NCBI GenBank assembly: GCA_015066405.1
Contig: SVOM01000001.1
Location: 1-64,000, forward strand
DNA length: 64,000 bases
Origin: Oscillospiraceae bacterium
GTDB lineage: Bacteria; Bacillota; Clostridia; Oscillospirales; Acutalibacteraceae
Direction: 5' to 3'
The translations under genes and the position numbers were made by a program. The notes below the pieces were generated by a model, which worked only from the letters and a program-made list of their open reading frames with translations, had not been told where the DNA came from and did not search any database. Numbering within the stretch: position 1 is the stretch's first letter; the number at the start of each line of letters is the position of its first letter. Shown piece after piece: positions 47,901-56,555 of the stretch.

Positions 47901-48074
47901 GGTGTCGGTCATAATTGTAGCGGGGTTTGAGTTGCAAAGAACAACCTCATAGCCCTCTTCTTTAAGTGCTAAACACGCCTGTGTGCCTGCATAGTCAAAT
48001 TCAGCCGCCTGTCCTATAACAATAGGGCCTGAGCCGATAATCAATACCTTTTTAATGTCTGTTCTTTTAGCCAT
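44901..48074 (-). CDS. carB: Carbamoyl-phosphate synthase large subunit
   Basis: KKVLIIGSGPIVIGQAAEFDYAGTQACLALKEEGYEVVLCNSNPATIMTD; duplicated ATP-grasp. Confidence 0.97.
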   Translation of the reverse strand: MAKRTDIKKVLIIGSGPIVIGQAAEFDYAGTQACLALKEEGYEVVLCNSNPATIMTDTTIADKVYMEPLTLEYIAKILRYERPDAIVPGIGGQTGLNIAMQLEKKGILKECGVELLGTSSESIERAEDRELFKELCESIGEPVIPSEITYSIEEAKAAAERIGYPVVLRPAFTLGGTGGGFAENETELIEIGLNAFKLSPVHQVLVEKSVKGYKEIEFEVMRDSSDHAITICGMENIDPVGVHTGDSLVVAPIMTLSKEDEKMLNDSAIKLIKELKIEGGCNVQFALNPNTSEYYLIEVNPRVSRSSALASKASGYPIARVTAKIALGMLLEDIQIANTTAAFEPKLDYVIAKFPRFPFDKFTSAANTLGTQMKATGEVMGIGSNLEECMLKSVRSLEINVNHLYMPKFDNMSKEQLFDYIKEFKDDNIFAIAELIARGATVEEIHEITKITAFFLEAIKNIIDMEDTLKENVNNVDTLIAAKKMGFSDKYIARLWKCEELDVYNTRKANNIFPVFKMVDTCHTDAYIPYFYSSYTGENASRLTNKKKIVVLGAGPIRIGQGVEFDYSTVHAVQTIKASGYEAIIINNNPETVSTDYTTADKLYFEPLTPEDVMNIIEFEKPEGVIASLGGQTAINLAEPLMKRGVKIIGTDCDAIERAENRDSFEKILRDLDIPQPKGKAVTKIEDGIAAAKEIGYPVLVRPSFVLGGRAMQIVANEEQLRHYLKTAVEIDEDKPVLVDKYIQGKEVEVDAICDGRDVFVPGIMELVERTGIHSGDSISVYPTFSISDKVKGTILQYAKKLGLGIGIVGLYNIQFIVDENDDVYIIEVNPRSSRTVPFLSKSTGYSLADIATEVILGKSLKEQGIFGIYPDEKKRWYVKVPVFSFNKLRGLDAYLSPEMKSTGEAIGYDDKLNRALYKALQASGMHLQNYGTVFATIADRDKPEALPLIRRFYNLGFNIEATEGTAKFLKDNGIRTHILKKISDGSDEIQEALRQGHIAYVLNTKDINAGGPESDGHQIRKIATENNITIFTALDTVKVLLDVLEETTLTISTIDA

Positions 48075-48077
48075 TTT

Positions 48078-49295
48078 TTATTCCTCCATAAATACTTTCT
48101 TGCCATCATATACTGTTAAGTGGCATTTGCCGTCAAGCTCGTAATCTTTAAACGGTGTTGCGCGACCCATAGATAAAAACCTATCGGGGTCAACCGTCCA
48201 TTTTTCTTCTAAATCCCAAACCGTAAAATCGGTACCCAGCGGTATACCAAATCGGCGCCTTGGGTTTATACACATAAGCTCGATTAGTTTTTCGAGCGTT
48301 ATTATACCCGTCTTTACAAGATATGTGTACATAACTGGGAATGCAGTTTCAAGCCCTACGATACCAAAAGCACTACTTTCTAGCCCTCTTGATTTTTCTT
48401 CGGCTGAATGCGGTGCGTGGTCGGTCGCTATCATATCAATAGTGCCATCCTTTATGCCCTCTATCAATGCCTCCATATCTTTGCGCGAGCGAAGCGGCGG
48501 GTTCATTTTAAATCGGCCGTCTTCCTTTAAATCTTCATCACAAAGCACAAGATAGTGCGGTGCGGTTTCGCAAGTAACATTAAGTCCTTCGCTTTTTGCC
48601 TTTCGTATTAATTCGACACTTTCTTTTGTCGATATATGGCATATATGATAAGCGCATCCCGTTTTTCTGACTAAATCTAAATCTCGCTGTATCGGACCCC
48701 ATTCACTTTCACTGCATATACCTTTGTGGTTATGCTCTTTGGCATAAATACCATCGTGTATATATCCGCCGTGAAGCAATGAGTTATCTTCGCAGTGCGC
48801 TACAATTATTTTGCCTAAGCTCTTGGCTTTTAGCATAGCCGCCGTCATCACGTCGGCTTGTTGCACTCCGCGGCCGTCATCCGAAAAGGCGCATACGCTA
48901 TCTTCTATCTTTTCCATATCGGATAGTTCACTGCCCAGTTGACCTACAGTAATCGAGCCGTAGGGAAGCACGTTTATAAGTGCGTTTTGTTTTATTAAAT
49001 CGGTTTGTATTTTTAGGTGCTCGGCACTATCGGGCACGGGGTTTAGGTTTGGCATTGTGCAAACTGCGGTATATCCGCCTGCCGCCGCCGCGGCCGAGCC
49101 ACTCTTTATTGTTTCTTTATATGAAAAACCCGGCTCACGAAAATGCACATGCACATCGCAAAAGCCGGGAAAAATAAAATATTTGGATGAATTAAAACGG
49201 GAAAAGGAAATATCGGACAACAAAGTAGCCGCAACCGAGTTCTCAAAACCCTTGTCGGCTCCGCTTATTAAATTTGCAAGTAACTTGTTAGCCAT
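48078..49295 (-). CDS. pyrC: Dihydroorotase
   Basis: GFCDVHVHFREPGFSYKETIKSGSAAAAAGGYT; DMIATDHAPH. Confidence 0.96.
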   Translation of the reverse strand: MANKLLANLISGADKGFENSVAATLLSDISFSRFNSSKYFIFPGFCDVHVHFREPGFSYKETIKSGSAAAAAGGYTAVCTMPNLNPVPDSAEHLKIQTDLIKQNALINVLPYGSITVGQLGSELSDMEKIEDSVCAFSDDGRGVQQADVMTAAMLKAKSLGKIIVAHCEDNSLLHGGYIHDGIYAKEHNHKGICSESEWGPIQRDLDLVRKTGCAYHICHISTKESVELIRKAKSEGLNVTCETAPHYLVLCDEDLKEDGRFKMNPPLRSRKDMEALIEGIKDGTIDMIATDHAPHSAEEKSRGLESSAFGIVGLETAFPVMYTYLVKTGIITLEKLIELMCINPRRRFGIPLGTDFTVWDLEEKWTVDPDRFLSMGRATPFKDYELDGKCHLTVYDGKKVFMEE

Positions 49296-49311
49296 TTTTC
49301 TTTTCCTTTCT

Positions 49312-49341
49312 AAAATAAAAACCTTGCTGTACAGCAAGGTT
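49312..49341 (-). terminator. Leader attenuator terminator upstream of pyrC
   Basis: AACCTTGCTGTACAGCAAGGTT followed on the minus strand by TTTTATTTT, directly before the pyrC RBS. Confidence 0.85.
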
Positions 49342-49390
49342 GAGCATAACAAAACGGGCAGTCTAAAACTGCAATTTTTTGTTTTTGTTC

Positions 49391-49425
49391 AATCTTGCCG
49401 ATATCTCTGTATCGTCTTAAAGATT
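49391..49425 (-). promoter_or_regulatory. PyrR-binding-like anti-antiterminator element
   Basis: Minus-strand RNA AAUCUU-UAAGA-CGAUA-CAGAGA-UAUCG-GC-AAGAUU: hexaloop CNGNGA, upper stem, asymmetric purine-rich bulge, lower stem. Confidence 0.8.
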
Positions 49426-49435
49426 CATCTTTGTT

Positions 49436-49464
49436 ATTTTAGCATAATAGATAATACTTGTCAA
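49436..49464 (-). promoter_or_regulatory. Promoter of pyr operon
   Basis: Minus strand TTGACA - 17 nt - TAAAAT. Confidence 0.8.
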
Positions 49465-49564
49465 CCGAATTTGTGCATATTTTTAAATTTTATTATATTT
49501 ATATAATATACAATATATATAATGCGCGGTTTTTTGTCTTTTTAGATAATCACAAATAAAATGA

Positions 49565-49593
49565 TTGACCGAAAAGTAGATTTGTTGTATAAT
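49565..49593 (+). promoter_or_regulatory. Promoter of putP
   Basis: TTGACC - 17 nt - TATAAT. Confidence 0.75.
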
Positions 49594-49649
49594 GTTGTAA
49601 ATTGTTTCTATTTTTAGGCAAAATTAATGTAAAAGAAAAAGGGGTAAAA

Positions 49650-51209
49650 ATGGACAACACATTACAAATTCTTATCGCTATGATAATTTACATGGCGGCA
49701 GTTGTGGCTATTGGTATAGTATTTGCCAAAAAGGCCAACAAAAGTTCTGAAAACTACTTTTTAGGTGGCCGTACACTCGGTCCTTGGGTAACGGCTATGA
49801 GTGCCGAGGCATCAGATATGAGCGGATGGCTTTTGATGGGTCTTCCGGGTGTTGCATATTGGTGCGGCTTGGCAGATGCCGCTTGGACTGCCATCGGTCT
49901 TGCAGTTGGTACATATTTTAACTGGCTTATCGTATCCAAAAGACTTCGCCGTTACAGTATTGTAGCCAACAATTCTATTACTCTTCCCGAGTTCTTCTCA
50001 AATCGTTTCAGAGAGAACAAGAAGATTATTATGACCATTGCGGCACTATTCATTCTCGTATTCTTTACAGTTTACGCATCAAGCTGCTTTGTAACCTGCG
50101 GTAAACTGTTTTCGACTCTTTTCGGTACACCTTATATCGCTATGATGCTCGTTGGCGCACTCTTTGTGCTTATATACACAATTTTAGGCGGCTTCTTGGC
50201 TGAGAGCGCATCTGACTTTATGCAGGCGATAGTTATGGTGGTAGCACTTACTGTTATCGTTATTATTGCTACTGTAAAGGCAGGCGGTATAAATGCAGTA
50301 ATTGAAAACGCAAGACAAATTCCGGGCTTCCTTGAGTTTTTTGGTCTTGCAACACCTGTAGTTGAAGAGGGCACACAGTTGGTTGAAAACGGCAAGCCCT
50401 TGTTTGGCGAAGCCGCACCTTACGGTATATTATCAGTTTGCTCTATGATGGCTTGGGGCCTTGGTTACTTCGGTATGCCTCAGGTACTATTGCGATTTAT
50501 GGCTATCCGCAAAGAAAAGGAACTCAAAATGTCAAGAAGAATTGCAATGGTTTGGGTTGTTATATCTTTGGCGGTTGCAGTGTTTATCGGTATTGTAGGC
50601 CGCCAGTTATTCCCCGTAGAGCATCTTACAAAATCGGGTGCGGAAAACATCTTTATAACACTCGCAACTACATCCTTGCCACCCATTCTCGCGGGCTTCG
50701 TTATGGCAGGTATTTTGGCGGCGACAATTAGCTCGTCAGATTCTTATTTGCTTATAGCCGCATCGGCTTTTGCAAAAAATATCTATCAAGGTATTGTGAA
50801 AAAAGATGCAACCGACAAAAAGGTTATGGTTGTTACAAGAATAACCCTTTTAGTAATAGCACTTATTGCAATAATTTTTGCATTGGATGAAAAAAGTATT
50901 ATATTTGACCTTGTATCGTTTGCTTGGGCAGGCTTTGGTGCTACGTTTGGTCCGCTTATGCTATTCTCACTTTTCTGGAAGCGCACAACACATACAGGTG
51001 CCGTTGTAGGTATGGTAGGCGGCGCCGCTATGGTATTCCTTTGGAAGTTGGTTATCAGCAAAATCGGTGGCGTGTTTGCAATTTACGAGTTGCTCCCCGC
51101 ATTTATCTTCTCATCGATTTTAATCGTGGTGGTTTCTCTTCTCACAAAGAAACCCTCCGCCGAAATCGAAGCCGATTTCGAAAAAGCAAAAACCATTGCA
51201 ATGGACTAA
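49650..51209 (+). CDS. putP: Sodium/proline symporter-family (SSS) transporter
   Basis: ENYFLGGRTLGPWVTAMSAEASDMSGWLLMGLPG; GFVMAGILAATISSSDSYLL. Confidence 0.92.
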   Translation: MDNTLQILIAMIIYMAAVVAIGIVFAKKANKSSENYFLGGRTLGPWVTAMSAEASDMSGWLLMGLPGVAYWCGLADAAWTAIGLAVGTYFNWLIVSKRLRRYSIVANNSITLPEFFSNRFRENKKIIMTIAALFILVFFTVYASSCFVTCGKLFSTLFGTPYIAMMLVGALFVLIYTILGGFLAESASDFMQAIVMVVALTVIVIIATVKAGGINAVIENARQIPGFLEFFGLATPVVEEGTQLVENGKPLFGEAAPYGILSVCSMMAWGLGYFGMPQVLLRFMAIRKEKELKMSRRIAMVWVVISLAVAVFIGIVGRQLFPVEHLTKSGAENIFITLATTSLPPILAGFVMAGILAATISSSDSYLLIAASAFAKNIYQGIVKKDATDKKVMVVTRITLLVIALIAIIFALDEKSIIFDLVSFAWAGFGATFGPLMLFSLFWKRTTHTGAVVGMVGGAAMVFLWKLVISKIGGVFAIYELLPAFIFSSILIVVVSLLTKKPSAEIEADFEKAKTIAMD

Positions 51210-51223
51210 CAAATAAAGCTTTT

Positions 51224-51257
51224 AACCGCAGTGAAATTTCACTGCGGTTATTTTTTT
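51224..51257 (+). terminator. Rho-independent terminator after putP
   Basis: AACCGCAGTGAAATTTCACTGCGGTT + T-run. Confidence 0.85.
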
Positions 51258-51268
51258 GCAAAAAACTA

Positions 51269-51297
51269 TTGACAAATAAGATAATAGGGTGTACTAT
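51269..51297 (+). promoter_or_regulatory. Promoter of GntR/ABC operon
   Basis: TTGACA - 17 nt - TACTAT. Confidence 0.7.
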
Positions 51298-51300
51298 ATA

Positions 51301-51325
51301 ACTGTACTAATCGAACTAATACAGT
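51301..51325 (+). promoter_or_regulatory. Putative YtrA-type GntR operator
   Basis: ACTGTACTAATCGAACTAATACAGT, imperfect palindrome (9 of 12 pairs) just after the -10. Confidence 0.6.
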
Positions 51326-51345
51326 AAGAACGGAGGAATGCATAG

Positions 51346-51711
51346 GTGCTACAGTTGGATTATAAAAGCGGCGTGCCGATATACGACCAGCTGGTAAATG
51401 GTATTATTCGCCTTAAAATGTGGGGTGTACTAAAACCCGATGAGCCGCTGCCATCGGTAAGACAGTTGGCGCAAAAAATGTCAATAAACCCCAACACCGT
51501 ACAGCGCGCGTACAGGATGCTTGAAGAAAAGGGCGTAATATATTCTGTGGCGGGCAAGGGCTCATTTATTGCAAGTGAGTCGGACTGTGCGGCCGCAATA
51601 AAGCAAAAGGCGGCGGAGCAATTCTTAAAAGCTATAAACGATGCCAAACAAATGGGGCTTTGTGCAGACGAACTTATAAATATAGTAAAGGAATCGGAGG
51701 GTAAGAAATGA
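51346..51711 (+). CDS. GntR-family regulator, YtrA subfamily
   Basis: GVPIYDQLVNGIIRLKMWGVLKPDEPLPSVRQLAQKMSINPNTVQRAYRMLEEKGVIYSVAGKGSFI; short C-terminus; GTG start. Confidence 0.92.
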   Translation: MLQLDYKSGVPIYDQLVNGIIRLKMWGVLKPDEPLPSVRQLAQKMSINPNTVQRAYRMLEEKGVIYSVAGKGSFIASESDCAAAIKQKAAEQFLKAINDAKQMGLCADELINIVKESEGKK

Positions 51712-52601
51712 TAAAAGCTATAAACCTTACTAAAAAGTTTGCTGAAAAATGTGCACTTGATAATGTCAGCTTTGAAATTCCCGAGGGCTCAATATACGGG
51801 CTTGTAGGCTCTAACGGCTCGGGTAAATCTACCTTTATGCGTCTAATTTCGGGTGTGTATATGGCGGACGGCGGCGAGATTTTGGTTGATAATGAGAATC
51901 CGTTTGATAATTCACTTATTAAAAGCAAAATATGTTATTTGCCTGATACACCCTACTTTATACATCAGTCAAATTTAAACGAAATGATGCGTTTTTATAA
52001 AATGATTTATAAAGATTTTAGTACCGAGCGATTCGAGCAGTTATTAAAAATTTTCCCGCTTGATAGACGCGCCAGAATTTCCACAATGTCAAAGGGTATG
52101 CAAAGGCAGGCGGCACTCATTTTAAGCATATCAACCAAACCGAAATATTTGCTGCTTGATGAAGCGTTTGACGGTCTTGACCCGATTATGAGAAAAGTGC
52201 TTAAATCACTTTTAGCTGAGGGTGTGAGTGATGGTATGACCGCCGTTATCGCATCCCACAATTTAAGAGATTTGGATGAGCTTTGTGATACAGTTGGTAT
52301 ATTGCACAACGGTAAAGTGCTGCTCAATGATGATATTGAGAATTTAAGACAGGGTATACACAAAATTCAGGCTGTATTCAATATGGTGCCCGATATATCG
52401 GCTTTCGATGGGCTTGATATTATGAATATCGAAAAAAGCGGCTCGGTGGTACAGCTGGTAGCTCGCGGTAACGAAACGGAAATAAAGGAATATATAGCCC
52501 GCCTTTTACCGCAGTTTTTGGAGATTATACCGCCGTCTTTCGAAGAAATTTTTATGTATGAATTGGAGGTAAACGGATATGACGCAAAAAATATTTTGTA
52601 A
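51708..52601 (+). CDS. ABC transporter ATP-binding protein
   Basis: GLVGSNGSGKSTFMRL Walker A; MSKGMQRQAAL signature-like; LLLDEAFDGLD Walker B. Confidence 0.93.
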   Translation: MIKAINLTKKFAEKCALDNVSFEIPEGSIYGLVGSNGSGKSTFMRLISGVYMADGGEILVDNENPFDNSLIKSKICYLPDTPYFIHQSNLNEMMRFYKMIYKDFSTERFEQLLKIFPLDRRARISTMSKGMQRQAALILSISTKPKYLLLDEAFDGLDPIMRKVLKSLLAEGVSDGMTAVIASHNLRDLDELCDTVGILHNGKVLLNDDIENLRQGIHKIQAVFNMVPDISAFDGLDIMNIEKSGSVVQLVARGNETEIKEYIARLLPQFLEIIPPSFEEIFMYELEVNGYDAKNIL

Positions 52602-54321
52602 TAAATTTTGCCCCACGTTTAATATGCTTTTGTTTACACTGCGCAAAAATCTCGGTTTCACTGCAGTGGCAACAGTTTTAGCACTTATTTTATCTCCGTT
52701 CTATATGATGAACTTGGTGGAAAACCAGTTGGAGTATTATGTAACCGAAAAACTGAATTTCCAAGAAATATTTTTCCCCGCCGCTATAATTTTAGCGATT
52801 GGTGCGACGCTGTTTCTGGTTATACTTTTGTATATTAATTTTAGCTTCCTGTTTTCGAAAAGCGCATCCGATGCTTTTCACTCTATGCCGATAAGCCGCA
52901 CAAAAATGCTGCTTTCCCGCTTTTTTGCGTCATATATCAGTTCTCTGGTTCCCGTAATAGCCGCATATATCGGCTTTGTTGCGGTTAGCTTTAGTCCATC
53001 GGTTGAAGCAAATGTATCGGCAATAATAGTAGCAGGACTGTTTACTGTATTTATGATGCTGTTTTGCGGTGCATTTGCCTTGCTTTTCATAATAACCGCA
53101 GGCACGGTGTTCGATTCGGTTGTAGCGTTTGCCGCACTCAACGTGGGACTTCCCGTTATAGTGGCACTTATTTGCAGTATGTGCGAAGACAATCTTTACG
53201 GTGTAGCATCAATCGACTATGTTTACGCTTGGCAGTACACTTCTCCGTTTACCTTTTCGCTTATCAAGTTTCTCGCTTTTTTAGAAGAGCCGTTATTGGT
53301 AAATCCGTTTGCGTGGGGCACCACAGTACCCGTTATATTGCTGACGGCTGTGATTATGATAGTAAGTATTTTGCTCTATCGCCGCCGCAAGTGTGAAACG
53401 GCAGGAACGGCATACGCCTATAGGTTTGTACCCGTTATTATAGGCACTGTGGTATCGGTTATATGCTACTTTATTTTAGGCGCAATTTTCGCAAATGACC
53501 GCCTTGAAATTTCATTCTGGATACCGGGCGTTATCGGTGCGGTATTGGGTGCGGTAATTTACAATATAGTAATTAACCGCGGTTTTAAAAATATCAAAAG
53601 GGCAGTGGCACCTGTAAGTATAGCGCTTGTGTTTATCTTTACTGTAACGGCAGGTATTTCGCTTGATGTCTTCGGCTTTGAAGATTACGTACCCGAAAAA
53701 AGTGATATTGCAAATGTGAATGTAAACTACCGCGGTATGAGTATGAACTTTGATGATATAGAGCTTGCAACCGATTTGCATAAACTGATAGTGAGAGATA
53801 AGCCTGAAAGGAGCTATAGAGAAACCTATTCCGATTATGAGTATTTTCATTATACCTATACTCTTAGAAGCGGCGAAACGGTTGAGCGCAGATACTTTGT
53901 CCCTTTCACGTTTGCTACAGCCGAAAAGGCCGAGATAATTAAAACCGAATTGACAAATGAACTCGAAAGGCAGTTTGAAGAATACGGTGGCAATGAATTT
54001 TCGCTTGATGGCAATGTTGGTGGAGAGTATATAAACGTTATGCTAAGCCACGCCGAGGGCGAGAATTTAGTGAGGTCATATATTACAGACCTTAAAAATG
54101 CCGATACCCGACAACTGTTTAGAGAAGAGTACAATTCAATAGACACTCTTCATATTTACGGCAGTTGGGCAAATGCTAAACCCGATGAATATGATTATAA
54201 AAGCTTTGTTAGTTATTCTTCATTTTCTTTCTCTTTCCGTAATGATAAGGAGTATGTCAATTTCCAGCGAGCGCTCAGTGAAATTGATATAGAAGCCAGA
54301 AACAGAGCGGTGGAGAAATAA
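52579..54321 (+). CDS. ABC-type permease protein
   Basis: Multiple TM helices plus a large soluble C-terminal region; overlaps the ATPase gene. Confidence 0.75.
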   Translation: MTQKIFCNKFCPTFNMLLFTLRKNLGFTAVATVLALILSPFYMMNLVENQLEYYVTEKLNFQEIFFPAAIILAIGATLFLVILLYINFSFLFSKSASDAFHSMPISRTKMLLSRFFASYISSLVPVIAAYIGFVAVSFSPSVEANVSAIIVAGLFTVFMMLFCGAFALLFIITAGTVFDSVVAFAALNVGLPVIVALICSMCEDNLYGVASIDYVYAWQYTSPFTFSLIKFLAFLEEPLLVNPFAWGTTVPVILLTAVIMIVSILLYRRRKCETAGTAYAYRFVPVIIGTVVSVICYFILGAIFANDRLEISFWIPGVIGAVLGAVIYNIVINRGFKNIKRAVAPVSIALVFIFTVTAGISLDVFGFEDYVPEKSDIANVNVNYRGMSMNFDDIELATDLHKLIVRDKPERSYRETYSDYEYFHYTYTLRSGETVERRYFVPFTFATAEKAEIIKTELTNELERQFEEYGGNEFSLDGNVGGEYINVMLSHAEGENLVRSYITDLKNADTRQLFREEYNSIDTLHIYGSWANAKPDEYDYKSFVSYSSFSFSFRNDKEYVNFQRALSEIDIEARNRAVEK

Positions 54322-54338
54322 AATAAAACAACTCTTTA

Positions 54339-54367
54339 GTAAAAGGCGGCAAAAAGCCGCCTTTTAC
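54339..54367 (+). terminator. Terminator of ABC operon
   Basis: GTAAAAGGCGGC AAAAA GCCGCCTTTTAC. Confidence 0.75.
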
Positions 54368-54394
54368 GCTTTTAAAATTTAGGGAAAATACCCC

Positions 54395-54423
54395 TTGACA
54401 AAGAAAAGTAATATATATATAAT
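54395..54423 (+). promoter_or_regulatory. Promoter of yceD-rpmF
   Basis: TTGACA - 17 nt - TATAAT (perfect consensus). Confidence 0.85.
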
Positions 54424-54452
54424 ATAGGATGTGTCAATTTGGGGGTAAAGCG

Positions 54453-54947
54453 ATGATTTTAGATTTAAAAAAAGCTTTTATAACCGATGGTTATACATCT
54501 CCGATTGAGTATCAGTTGGATTTAAGCGATATCGAATTTTCGGGTGTGTTCCCACTCAAGAAACCGATTTCGGTATCGGGTACAGTATCCAACAAAGCCG
54601 GTGTAGTTTTATTAAGTATACACTGTGTGGCGTGCTACGATGCGCCGTGCGACCGTTGCGGTGAAGAAGCCGTACGGGAAATCACGGTTGATAACGAGTA
54701 TATCCTTGCTACCGAAATTGAAAATGAGGATAATGACTTTATCTTGCTCGTAAGCGATATGAAGCTTAACTTGGCCGAGCTTTGCCGCACCGATGTATTG
54801 CTTCACATCCCGATGAAGCATCTATGCTGTGACGAATGCAAAGGCATTTGTGCTAAGTGTGGAACAAATCTTAATAAGGCAACTTGCAGTTGTGGGGAAA
54901 GGCAAATAGACCCGCGGCTTCAAGCACTTGCAGATTTATTAAAATAA
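54453..54947 (+). CDS. YceD/DUF177 family protein
   Basis: CDRCGEEAVREI; LCCDECKGICAKCGTNLNKATCSC...DPRLQALADLL; directly upstream of rpmF. Confidence 0.88.
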   Translation: MILDLKKAFITDGYTSPIEYQLDLSDIEFSGVFPLKKPISVSGTVSNKAGVVLLSIHCVACYDAPCDRCGEEAVREITVDNEYILATEIENEDNDFILLVSDMKLNLAELCRTDVLLHIPMKHLCCDECKGICAKCGTNLNKATCSCGERQIDPRLQALADLLK

Positions 54948-54980
54948 TTATGATTATATGTTTTCAGGAGGTAATGAGAA

Positions 54981-55163
54981 ATGGCAGTACCGAAGAGAAG
55001 AACTTCTAAAGCAAGACGCGATAAGAGAAGAAATAATTTATGGAAAATCAGTGCTCCGACACTTGTAAAGTGCAGCCGTTGCGGCGCTTATAAGAGACCG
55101 CACCGCCTTTGCACAGCTTGCGGTTATTACGGCGACCGTGAAGTAATCAAGGTTGAAGACTAA
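54981..55163 (+). CDS. rpmF: 50S ribosomal protein L32
   Basis: MAVPKRRTSKARRDKRRNNLWKISAPTLVKCSRCGAYKRPHRLCTACGYY. Confidence 0.97.
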   Translation: MAVPKRRTSKARRDKRRNNLWKISAPTLVKCSRCGAYKRPHRLCTACGYYGDREVIKVED

Positions 55164-55244
55164 TTAAAAAACTTAACGGGGTAGAGGAGGAGGAATTCTT
55201 CCTCTATTTTGTTTTATTTACGAAATTTGTCAGGGGGTGTCGGG

Positions 55245-56552
55245 ATGTCGGTTATTGTAAAAAATGTTGTAAAAAATTCGCCTGTTTACAAAACGGGTAT
55301 AAAGGCGGGAGATACGCTTATTTCCCTTAACGGTAACGAGATAATGGATGTTCTCGACTACCGCTTTTATGAGAATGACACAAAAATAGCCGTAGCATTT
55401 ATAAATGCAAAGGGCAAAACCGTTACAAAAACGGTTAAAAAGTCGGAATTTGAGGAATTGGGGCTTGAGTTTGAGACCTATTTGATGGACAAGCAACGCT
55501 CTTGTAAAAACAAGTGTATATTTTGCTTTATTGACCAGTTGCCGAAAGGTATGCGTGAGTCTCTTTATTTTAAGGATGATGATTCGCGCCTTTCCTTCCT
55601 TTTTGGTAATTATATAACACTTACAAATATTACCGAGCACGAAATTGAGCGCATTATAAAAATGCATATAAGTCCTATCAATATTTCGGTCCACACAACC
55701 AACCCCGAGCTTCGCGTCCGTATGATGAAGAATAAAAATGCGGGTGCGGTTTTATCGGTTATCGAACGGCTCAACGATGCTGGTATTGATATGAACTGTC
55801 AGTTAGTTCTTTGCCCCCACATTAATGATGGGGCGGAGCTTGAGCGAACACTAGGCGATTTAATAAAAAAAGAGCACATTAAGTGCATAGCTGCAGTACC
55901 TGTAGGACTTACCAAGCACCGCGATGGGCTCGAAAAATTAGAGCCGTACTGTAAAGATACCGCAGCGGCAGTGCTCGATATTATCGAAAAATATAATGAA
56001 AAGTGCAAAGAAAACTATGGCGAGGCAAGGGTATTTGGTGCCGATGAATTTTATTTAAAGGCCGAGCGCGAAATACCAAGCGCTAAACATTATGGCGATT
56101 TTTTACAGCTTGAAAATGGCGTTGGACTCTGGTCGCTTTTCAAAAGTGAGGTTTTAGAAGCACTTGACAACTGCGATATAACCCCAAATGCCAGAGAAAT
56201 TTCTATAGCTACGGGTGTTGCGGCATATCCGCTGATAAATGAACTAAGCGACAGAATAAATAAAAAATTTCCATCGGTTAAAATCGATGTTTATAAAATA
56301 CAAAACAACTTTTTCGGTCCTCTTATAACCGTTGCAGGTCTTGTAACGGGCTCAGATATAATAGAGCAGCTAAAGGACAAAAAATTAGGCACCCATTTGT
56401 ACATACCATCAGCAATGCTAAGATACGAAAACGATAGGTTTTTAGATGACGTAACGGTGGAAGAGTTGGAAAAAGCATTGGGTGTAACACTTGTGCCCGT
56501 TAATAATGACGGCTATGAGTTTTTGGGAAAATTACTTGGAGAGGAGAATTAA
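55245..56552 (+). CDS. PDZ / radical SAM-like / DUF512 family protein
   Basis: N-terminal PDZ-like repeat, CKNKCIFCFIDQLPKGMRESLYFKDDDSRLSFLFGNYITLTN. Confidence 0.9.
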   Translation: MSVIVKNVVKNSPVYKTGIKAGDTLISLNGNEIMDVLDYRFYENDTKIAVAFINAKGKTVTKTVKKSEFEELGLEFETYLMDKQRSCKNKCIFCFIDQLPKGMRESLYFKDDDSRLSFLFGNYITLTNITEHEIERIIKMHISPINISVHTTNPELRVRMMKNKNAGAVLSVIERLNDAGIDMNCQLVLCPHINDGAELERTLGDLIKKEHIKCIAAVPVGLTKHRDGLEKLEPYCKDTAAAVLDIIEKYNEKCKENYGEARVFGADEFYLKAEREIPSAKHYGDFLQLENGVGLWSLFKSEVLEALDNCDITPNAREISIATGVAAYPLINELSDRINKKFPSVKIDVYKIQNNFFGPLITVAGLVTGSDIIEQLKDKKLGTHLYIPSAMLRYENDRFLDDVTVEELEKALGVTLVPVNNDGYEFLGKLLGEEN

Positions 56553-56555
56553 CTG

